A DNA stretch of 64,000 nucleotides, from NCBI GenBank assembly GCA_039707465.1, contig CM077648.1, positions 74,456,119 through 74,520,118 on the forward strand, read 5' to 3'. Shown piece by piece: positions 56,701-64,000 of this stretch. Positions within the stretch are counted from its first letter, which is position 1, and every line of letters starts with the position of its first letter. Under the pieces are notes generated by a model. That model did not search any database, was not told the DNA's origin, and worked only from the letters and a program-made list of their open reading frames with translations. A program made the translations under genes and the position numbers. The DNA comes from Rhabdophis nuchalis (taxonomy: Eukaryota; Chordata; Lepidosauria; Squamata; Natricidae).

Positions 56701-56867
56701 AAGCCAAATGAAAGGGTTTCAATGATAGAGCCTTTTCTATTCTATGCACTACAATAAATGTATTAATCTGGAGAGTACAATGATTGTCCAACTATCATTT
56801 TCTGGTTGGCATCTTATTATTCACACCTTTAAGCCATTGCATAGGCCATTGCACGCCATAGCCATAG
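53791..56867. other. Long intronic stretch, nothing recognised
   Basis: About 3 kb of AT-rich sequence with a LINE/SINE-like tail scrap near 53,858-53,905. No exon, RNA gene or clear repeat seen. Confidence 0.45.
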
Positions 56868-56937
56868 CTTTGCTGGCTGGAGAATTCTGGGAGCTGTAGT
56901 CCTTCAGACTTAAAGTTGCAAAGGTTGGAGACCCCTG
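56868..56937. mobile_element. Half copy of the hAT-type palindromic MITE
   Basis: Only the right arm remains (GCTGGCTGGAGAATTCTGGG to GGTTGGAGACCCCTG). Confidence 0.88.
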
Positions 56938-57568
56938 GTCTATTTGAACCAGGTCATTAAGAAAAACAAAACATCAAACATACTTTTCCTCCACCAGTCA
57001 TTCAAACATTTGCTGGCTTTGGGTTACATGCTGATTCAACATAGTGTGTAACAGAATGAGATATGAATAAATCATTCTGTAATTCAAAGTTTATTCTAGT
57101 CGTACATTCAGGCAAATAATGTTTCTCATCTACTGCTTTTTTATCCACCATATTGGAGTATGCATATTGATCCATGCTTTCCCCCCCTTTTTAATAGCAT
57201 GATTGGTTTTGTATTATAAATGTTAGGCTCTAACAACACCCCTTTTCCCCACACTACTGGCATGAGCATATATTTAAAGGATTGCTAAACTTGGCCTGCT
57301 CATTTATGTGAGGCAAATACATCTTTGTGTTCAGCATCCTTAAGAAAGGCCATGAAAAGCTACCTGAAAGCATGGAAAAAAATAACAAACATACTTATAT
57401 AACTAAGAAGGCATTTATAATCACTATTCTTAAAACATTAACAGTTGAACAATCTTGGAGAACTTTTAAAATGCTTCTAAATGGTTTTTCACCTATGAGT
57501 CAATGTCATTGTACTTTCAAAATCAGTCAGTGCTTGTAGTTGACAGAAAACATATTGAAACTGCTTAC
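56938..57568. other. Intronic sequence, nothing recognised
   Basis: No feature identified downstream of the ricin exon. Confidence 0.5.
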
Positions 57569-57967
57569 CAATCTTTGAACAAAGATTTTCATGGATGGTC
57601 CCTCCTTTCTCATTTACATCAAGTTTTTTCCAACTATGGGGATATTTCCTGCCCTTCTTCACAACTACTCTTGAACTTCGTTTCTCAAGGAAGAGAGAGC
57701 TGTTTTTCACCTCTAGGAGGCCTTCACTGCTGTAACAAGTCCAGCTAGGAGCCTCAGAGCAGTTGGCAACAATCACTTTGCTGAAATGTGCAACCTTGGA
57801 CCTGGTGATGGCCAGACATTGGCCAGTTCTAAGATGGAGAAGCTTGTCTTCTTGCAACCAATTCCACTGCTGATTAATATTGGTCAAGTTGCACATTCCC
57901 ACATAGGCTATTTTATGACTTTCATAAATACACTGCTTTTTTAGCTCATGGATAATCAGAAAACTAT
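57569..57967 (-). CDS. PTPRB: PTPRB long-isoform exon, ricin-type beta-trefoil domain
   Basis: This 399-bp exon (acceptor TTTTTTAG|AT, donor GATTG|GTAAGC, phase 1 at both ends) encodes about 133 residues. It starts SFLIIHELKKQCIYES and ends GGTIHENLCSKI. The pattern resembles the cysteine-rich ricin-B domain at the N-terminus of mannose-receptor family proteins: an F-I-I start, GMCN, QQWNW, a GQCL block, NCSEAPSWTCYS and a closing SWKKLD to NLC. Three Trp-centred repeats (QQWNW, PSWTC, HSWKK) fit a beta-trefoil. Carbohydrate binding is not established. It lies between a signal-peptide exon and the linker exon with matching phases. The main alternative, a separate lectin gene, is disfavoured because the exon has no stop and only PTPRB exons follow. 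Confidence 0.82.
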
Positions 57968-58429
57968 CTAAAAAAAGGAGACAAAGAATCCATGGTAACA
58001 GAGTAGAGCATCAGTTAATATTCATAAGATAAGGACAATAACAAAAGCACAAATTAAAACCATTCATTTTGTCATCACCCCCATCATGCAAATATGTAAA
58101 TAATTCATATATAGATCAAAATGGTTTGGACAAAATGTCAATTTTATGAGTAATGATAAAGATTTAGTGAATTTCAGTCTTTATTTTTTCTTAAACAACA
58201 AAAACCATACCAAAGTATAGTCAGAATAGATTCATATGATCAGATTAACACACTTTGTAATAGCCCAATATTCAGTGGCAATGGCTTTCAGATATATATC
58301 GCTAGTCCTTATGGGCCACATGTTTGTCTCTTTAATAATGTATATATTTATAATATGTATATGTATAATGTATATATTTAATGTATATTAATACATTAAT
58401 GTATAATGTATATAGGTAATTGTTGATCA
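57968..58429. other. Intron between signal and ricin exons, proximal part
   Basis: AT-rich. Nothing recognised before the repeat tail at 58,430. Confidence 0.5.
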
Positions 58430-58449
58430 GCTCATAAAACTAACTAACA

Positions 58450-58531
<82 letters not shown>
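58430..58531. repeat. Hammerhead-family tail plus (TA)n microsatellite
   Basis: GATCAGCTCATAAAACTAAC is the same tail as in the 26-27 kb units. It is followed by about 78 bases of TA (58,453-58,531). No ribozyme core survives. Confidence 0.75.
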
Positions 58532-58533
<2 letters not shown>

Positions 58534-59122
58534 AGTATTCCTAATACTGACTTGGCTGTAATGCTCTTAATTGTAATACAATTCCTAAACAGTTTCCCCC
58601 CCTATAATGTTTCAAAGGCACAATTGGTAAATTGAAGAGATAAGATAAGATTAAGATAAAATCTAGTCAATCTTAACTATAAAATACCATGATATAATAA
58701 TTGCTCTATTTCTGCCAAATATTGATTAAAAAGTTCCAATTAAATATATCAATTACCTGAAATAATATGCCCAGTTACAATTTGTTTCTGCTATTTATTT
58801 CTATTTTTTACCGAATATTCAAATATTGTATATTGATAAGCATGTGATATTATAACGTTTAGGAAATATGAAATTTGACAAACAGGACAGCATCTCAAGA
58901 GTCTCACATTTAAGGCAATTTTTAAAAAACAAACTTAATTTTCTTTCTGAATAAAATCTAAATAGTTATGGGCTTCCATGGTCCATCCCTCTATTTCTGT
59001 TGTATAAACCAAAGCTTGGAAATCAGTTTATTCTATCTCACAAATCTTGTGGAAACTCCTAGTAATCTTTGGAAATCACAGCCAGAAAAAGAAAGAAGCA
59101 GAAAAATTGTAGTCATACTTAC
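58532..59122. other. Intron adjoining the long-isoform signal exon
   Basis: Nothing recognised. Confidence 0.5.
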
Positions 59123-59177
59123 CAGAGATTGTAAAGGCCAGGGAAGTAGAAATTAGAACACGAAGTAAAGCCCCCAT
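59123..59177 (-). CDS. PTPRB: PTPRB long-isoform first coding exon, signal peptide
   Basis: A 55-bp coding segment starts at ATG and encodes MGALLRVLISTSLAFTIS before donor TCTG|GTAAGT (phase 1). It is a typical hydrophobic signal peptide. The single leftover G joins AT of the ricin exon to give Asp. Together the signal, ricin and linker exons add about 230 residues upstream of FN3 repeat 1, replacing 21 residues of the short form. That is close to the roughly 218-residue difference remembered between the human long and short PTPRB products. The 5' UTR presumably continues right of 59,177. No CpG island or clear TATA box is visible. Confidence 0.8.
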
Positions 59178-59585
59178 TTTCCCTCTAACAACTATTGCTT
59201 CTTTCTCTCTCTTCAATTTTTTAAAAAAAGCATAGTCTAGATAAGTGAAGTGAAGGCTAGGAAGGAAATGTGGTTTCACAAGAGGAAAAGTCAGTGACGA
59301 ACATTTCCTTCTATTCAATTGTTTTTGGGGGGAGTTTTACACCACTTTGAATTTTCATACAGCTCTCTACTGTCCTATCTCTTATATTTAGGAAAACACA
59401 AGCAAAACAGAGCATTTAAAACAGATCTCAGCTAAGGATGAGGAGCTGTAATTTGGCTTAATTGCCTGTCTGCAGGTGTTCTTGTGTGTAAATATATACT
59501 GTGTTGTCCTGTAAATACCACCAGCTTTTTGTAATGATATGTTATGTATAAAGGTAGGAACATTATATATTTAGATGCCATATAG
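59178..59585. other. Presumed 5' UTR and proximal promoter of the long PTPRB isoform
   Basis: AT-rich sequence upstream of the long-form ATG. No CpG island, TATA box or other motif could be supported. Confidence 0.35.
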
Positions 59586-59720
59586 CAGGGGTCCCCAACC
59601 TTTGCAACTTTAAGTCTGAAGGACTTCAGCTCCCAGACTTCTCGAGCCAGCAAAGCTGGCTGGAGAAGTCTGAGAGCTGAAGTCCTTCAGACTTAAAGTT
59701 GCAAAGGTTGGGGACCCCTG
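59586..59720. mobile_element. hAT-type palindromic MITE, 'CAGGGGTCCCC' subfamily
   Basis: 135-bp inverted repeat flanked by perfect duplications CCATATAG. Lies within about 400 bases of the long-isoform start codon. Confidence 0.95.
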
Positions 59721-60109
59721 CCATATAGGATTTATCTGTAACCTACAGAGAAGAACAGCAGGTTCTCTGGGGTCTCTTTGTTATGAATTCAATGGAATAT
59801 TTGAGCCTTGAGTGCTAACTTACCACATTCACATGGCATCTTCATGTCATCATTTTTCATTGTACCTTGCTGTCACGTCATCCATTTTTCTTTACCAAAC
59901 AACAGTGATTGTGAAAGAAATTAATACCTTTTGACTGGATCTGATTCACACTTTTTTGAGGCGAGGAAGGAAGCATGAAATAATAAGCATGGCTCTGAAG
60001 GATATTTCTTATATGTACCTCATTTTGATTAGTTCCATTGTGCTATTGCTGAAAAAGGTGGCACAATTCAAGAATTGTGAACTCTGGAGCTTCAGCTTTG
60101 TAATGCATA
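59721..60109. other. Intergenic sequence, nothing recognised
   Basis: No feature identified. Confidence 0.5.
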
Positions 60110-60395
60110 GGTAAAAAAAGATAAAGGAGTCCCAGCAGATTTTACTCCAGTGGTCATTGGTGACAATAGGGGTAAAGGTTCATATCCCTTTCAAGGCCAT
60201 TGAGCCAGCGGTATCCAAAGACATTTCTGTGGTCACGTGGCCAGCATGATGTCATGGTATGCTGTTACCTTCCCACCAAAGTGGTATCTATTTATCTATT
60301 TACATTTGAATGCTTTCAAACTGCAAGTTTGGCAGGAGGTAGGGCAAGGATGGGAGCTCACTCAGTCACGTGGTGCTTAGGTCTTGATTGCTTTA
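60110..60395 (+). repeat. Dispersed squamate repeat, third copy
   Basis: Shares AGACATTTCTGTGGTCACGT-GGCCAGCATG and CTGTTACCTTCCCACC with the right halves of 24,420 and 53,217 copies. More divergent than those two are from each other. Confidence 0.7.
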
Positions 60396-61454
60396 ATCTG
60401 GATCAATTTGGAAACAGCAGCTTGTAGAATTAATATAGTGGAGTCACCAGTAGTATTAACGGTGGGGTTCAACAGCAGTAGCTCTTCTCTTGGTCTACCC
60501 ATGCTTGACCTTCCAATCTAATCATCTGCTTTTCTCTTGCTGGCACTAAGGCAGGTAATAACCACTACTAGTTCATTAGATTATAGGAACAGAATGCTTT
60601 CTTACACATTACTTTTGATTACCCAGATAGAATAGTGGAGAGGCATTTATAGATTTTGGAGAAATGTTCTCAGGAAGAATATTGTATCACTGAATATTTC
60701 ATCAGAAAAGTAGCAAAATTTGGTGATAATGACAGAAACAACATTTTAAAAATTACAAGCATCTTTAAATGCAGTTTATTGACTACATGAAACAAAGGTA
60801 TCATCATTTGCTTTAGAAACCTATGAATAAATTGTGTGCTGAAAACCCTTGAGTTTGTTGAAAGTGAAATGCCAACTATTTTTTTCCTGTAACAAATAGC
60901 CAAGGGGAAAAAAAGAAGCCTTATGTTTAACAAAGCTTTCAAGATTTTGTTTCTTCAAGCATCCAAGCTTACCTGTGAGTAGAAGGTTTACAACTTTTTT
61001 TAAAGTTAAAAGACAAAGAAATATTTAAAAATTTACCATATAAATATATGTTACAAAGATCCTTTTCTGTTTGTTTGTAAAATGACTCGAATGAGTTACA
61101 CATACACAGAATTCTGTCCTGGAGCAAAAAGGCTTTTAACACAGTAGATGGTATTGAATAAATGCATAACTATTGCAAAATGATATTGGATGCAATTTAT
61201 TAGGGATTTCTCTTGACCTAGCTCCATTGAAATTAGATAGAAGTTCAAAAGAACCCAGCAATCTTCACTAAAATGCATTCCTATTTTTAAAAAATAACTT
61301 CATCTTTTTTTGCACAGGAAATGGTCCTTGTGTTCCACCCATTGTGTTCCACAATGTTTTACAGTATTCACTATTTGCAGTAAATAGTTATGAGTATTTA
61401 CTAGGATCATTATATAAAATAGGTATTGATTTTTATTCATTTAAAAACCCACAC
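60396..61454. other. PTPRR-PTPRB intergenic sequence
   Basis: No gene or repeat recognised. Confidence 0.5.
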
Positions 61455-62026
61455 ATTTATTTATTTTTTCTTTGTACGATGCTGCGGATATTAGTACTCA
61501 ACCCCCCCCCCCCCAACCGTGCAGATTTTACACCAAGAATCCAAGGAGCTCCAAATTAAGTTTACTGCATAATAGGGACAGGTTAACAGGTACAGTTGAA
61601 CATCTGACTGGCTATTCACAAGACAGACTTTGCAAACATTGAAGCATGTATACACATTTCTTCCGTAAAATTTCTCACATCCAGTTGTTATACATACATA
61701 CATACATACATTCAGTGTTTCATATTCTATTAATACAGAAATAAACCTTCTTTAATATATGAACACACGTGTGTATATGTGTGAAAAATTCGATGTAACA
61801 TCAGCATATTAACCTTCTTTAAAACTGTTTCAGGAACTCACAATACATTCAATACAAGAGTCCATCAATCTTCAATGCTTTTTAAAAAAATGATCCACAT
61901 TCCTCTGACAGGTTGAATCCTCTGCTTCTCCTTCTACAGCTGTCAACTCCTTGAAGAAGTTGCTGGAAGGTAATGAAATAAATTACCTCAAAAAAGAGTG
62001 ACCTGTTTAGTTTTTCCATCTTGGTT
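61455..62026 (-). other. PTPRR: Probable PTPRR 3' UTR
   Basis: Sequence downstream of the PTPRR stop has no repeats recognisable by eye. The first AATAAA motifs on the minus strand lie at about 61,455-61,466, giving a 3' UTR of about 570 bases if used. The end point is inferred from the signal only. Confidence 0.5.
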
Positions 62027-62120
62027 TCATTGGACGGCTTCAGCAGAGAGCCTGCTTTCATACAGATTCAATGCATGATGAACAAATTCATACTGTTCAC
62101 TTGTTTGGACCATGCCACCT
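62027..62120 (-). CDS. PTPRR: PTPRR last coding exon (C-terminus of receptor-type tyrosine phosphatase R)
   Basis: A 94-bp exon follows acceptor TGCTTTTCAG|A and encodes GGMVQTSEQYEFVHHALNL then YESRLSAEAVQ and a TGA stop. It is the end of the PTP catalytic domain: the R-G-G-M-V-Q-T-x-E-Q-Y-x-F signature (motif 10 region) and the ALxLYESRLSAE-VQ tail are diagnostic of PTPRR. The gene lies upstream of PTPRB on the same strand, as in human 12q15. The other exons are beyond the right edge. The stop is only about 2.9 kb from the PTPRB long-form start codon. Confidence 0.95.
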
Positions 62121-62320
62121 CTGAAAAGCAAAAAAAAAAAAAAAGAAAAGAAAAAGGAAAGCAAAATTAAAAATATAAAGTCTCACTGATGATACAATGC
62201 ATTGCCCCCCTTAAAGCCTTGTGTCATCTGTCCTCTTGGTTTTTAGTTTATATTTAATTATTATTAATTGTAAGTGTTTTTATAGATTTCTTTTTAACCT
62301 TTTGTAAGCAGGATGACTTC
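62121..62320. other. PTPRR last intron, proximal part
   Basis: Begins with the branch/pyrimidine side of the last-exon acceptor and an A-rich run. Nothing else recognised. Confidence 0.5.
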
Positions 62321-62333
62321 AATAGTGAAATGG

Positions 62334-63036
62334 TCTATAGAATTAATTCAGCATATGCTGAATTAGAATCCATAATGTTCCAAGAGAGATACATGTTAAA
62401 TTTCTCAGTAGGACCACAAGAGATGAGGTGTTGGAGGCTCAAAGGGGAGGACCTTTAAGATATCTGGATAAAGAAATTACCATTTTAAAACAAATTCCGA
62501 AAAAAATTAGAGAAGCAAGGAGGAAATATTCCTTCTTGTCCAAGAAAGTATACAATAAAGGAGTTTGGTTTAGATGGTTATTGCCAGAGGGAATGTTGAT
62601 TTTCTGGGAAGGGAGCAGAACCAAAATCAAGACACTAAACGAGGCAGAGGCCTTTATTAAAAAACATTCTTTTCTCCTAGAAGACCAAGATAGTGGAAAA
62701 GGGCAGTAAGACACAAGATACGGCAATGGAAGGGCCTATGGCCCCACCTGATGGCAGGGAGGAGGGAGCAATTTCGAAAGGGCTCAGGTCACAAAAATAA
62801 TTTTATTTGAAATGTATAATAGAAAATGGCAAAGAAAGAGAAGATTGAACACATGGTTGATATAATGTAAGAACTTTGTTTATGCTTATCCTTTATATGT
62901 TACTTTGAAAATTGTAAATCTGCGAGGTTGGGGGGAATTTCTACTGCCAGCATGGGAGCTACCACATTTTTTTATGTACCCTTATACCCTTTTCCTGTGA
63001 ATATTTTTAAAAACCAATAAAACTTTTTATTAAAAA
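62334..63036 (+). mobile_element. 5'-truncated ORF1-only L1-type element
   Basis: 703 bp containing the ORF1 C-terminal domain (ILKQIPKKIREARRKYSFLS, VWFRWLLPEGMLIFWEGS, AEAFIKKH; open at 62,428-62,709), then directly a 3' UTR, CCAATAAAAC and poly(A). A 13-bp duplication AATAGTGAAATGG flanks it (62,321-62,333 and 63,037-63,049). No ORF2 sequence lies between ORF1 and the tail. Confidence 0.9.
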
Positions 63037-63061
63037 AATAGTGAAATGGGAAGCATATAGA

Positions 63062-63109
<48 letters not shown>

Positions 63110-63110
63110 A
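63062..63110. repeat. (AAAT)n microsatellite
   Basis: About 12 AAAT units just after the L1-type insertion. Confidence 0.95.
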
Positions 63111-63357
63111 CAACAACAACAATTTGATATTCTGTCTCTGTCTGTGCCATATTGCATTTTCAATTTAGTTTGGCAGGGCATTGTATCATTTCAAATACCA
63201 TCCAATCCCCTACCCCCACTCCCCAAAATCAGAATGACAGAAGTGTGACCATGGAAAAAGACTCCTCTTTCTGGGACCGCTCATCGCTATGTCTGCAGCC
63301 CAGCTGATGCAGTTACAGTTGCAGCTGAGTTGGGTTTTTTTCTCAGAAGACTGTTTT
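63111..63357. other. PTPRR intron, nothing recognised
   Basis: No feature identified. Confidence 0.4.
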
Positions 63358-63358
63358 C

Positions 63359-63447
<89 letters not shown>
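63358..63447. repeat. (AAT)n microsatellite
   Basis: About 29 AAT units. Confidence 0.97.
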
Positions 63448-63448
<1 letters not shown>

Positions 63449-63980
63449 GGAATATTTCACTTATCCTCATTTCCTACAAAAGAGTTTCTAATACATTTTT
63501 TTCCTGAATAGTCTCCACCTTGAGTATTCTCCAGATGCTGCCCCAACCCTTGAACTATTTACCAATTTAAAATTCAGAACAAGCAACGTGCATCTTCAAA
63601 CGTTTAAGAAAATTTGAATGTGACTGCCAATGTCCATGAATTTGCATTCTGACACTAAATGTGTGACCTGTTATGGTCCTCGAGCCCACGTACAGACTGC
63701 AGGTTTTCCTGTCCTTTTTCTAACGCCTCGCAGGCTTCCTGTCTCACCAGCTGACATCGAAGAAATGCTGCAGCCATGACTCATTCTAGCATTGACAGCA
63801 GAACTGTATTTAATCTGACCATAAAAGTAAAATACACGGCCCAGATACTTTTAAAGTCACATTGTGGAATTCCACTAAACTATGGAATAAAGTGGTCATT
63901 CTCAGCCTGGCATTCTTCTAACAGGCTAGAAATACCATACAAATAGCCTGGCTGGGGATGATAGGAACTATAGTCTAACC
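63448..63980. other. PTPRR intron, nothing firm
   Basis: A 40-codon minus-strand frame near 63,661-63,777 is noted among rejected items. 63,905-63,978 resembles an old hAT remnant. Confidence 0.4.
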
Positions 63981-64000
63981 CAGGGGTGGGCAAACTTTGC
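63981..64000. mobile_element. Start of a hAT-type MITE, cut by the window edge
   Basis: CAGGGGTGGGCAAACTTTGC is the end of the same subfamily as 24,770 and 43,790. Confidence 0.85.

Noticed and set aside
63661..63777. 40-codon minus-strand frame beginning MAAAFLRCQLVRQEACEALE
   Set aside because: It looks protein-like but is too short, does not match the PTPRR region expected upstream of its last exon, and has no supporting splice pattern.

Overview
The window is nuclear DNA of a squamate reptile, most likely a snake. It holds the 5' part of PTPRB (VE-PTP, the endothelial receptor tyrosine phosphatase) on the minus strand, plus the last coding exon of its tandem neighbour PTPRR near the right edge. 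The assignment rests on exon-by-exon similarity to remembered vertebrate VE-PTP and PTPRR, and on a repeat landscape of CR1/L3-type LINEs, BovB, Tc1 elements, Penelope-like elements and hAT-type MITEs that is usual for squamates. No bacterial genes, CRISPR arrays or intact viral genes were seen.

Gene layout, right to left (direction of transcription): PTPRR last exon with stop (62,120-62,027); PTPRB long-isoform signal-peptide exon (59,177-59,123), ricin-type beta-trefoil exon (57,967-57,569) and Ser/Thr/Asn-rich linker exon (37,812-37,571); an alternative first exon with its own signal peptide beside a GC-rich promoter-like region (23,787-23,725); then eight fibronectin III exons (22.7-23.0, 18.2-18.5, 16.7-16.9, 15.3-15.6, 14.3-14.6, 11.5-11.7, 7.6-7.9 and 1.7-2.0 kb). 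All visible splice junctions have GT/AG and matching phases. Both the 63-bp short-form exon and the linker exon end in phase 0, so either can join the first FN3 exon. The remaining FN3 repeats, membrane segment and phosphatase domain lie beyond the left edge.

The introns are packed with mobile DNA. These include a burst of about 18 copies of a near-palindromic hAT-type MITE, many with exact 8-bp target duplications; several CR1/L3-type LINEs, one with a 579-codon open RT frame; a decayed BovB; Tc1 fragments; two copies of a TA-flanked element with an internal minisatellite; a Penelope-like GIY-YIG endonuclease fragment; and a 2-kb L1-type element with ORF1, poly(A) and a 16-bp target duplication but no ORF2.

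The most unusual structure is at 26.1-27.4 kb. It is a cluster of small retroelement-like units carrying hammerhead ribozyme cores, two of them head-to-head in a 0.6-kb palindrome whose centre is a tRNA-type B box. A neighbouring unit keeps a complete tRNA-like A box and B box head. Stems II and III covary between units. This looks like a pol III-headed, hammerhead-bearing non-autonomous retroelement family.
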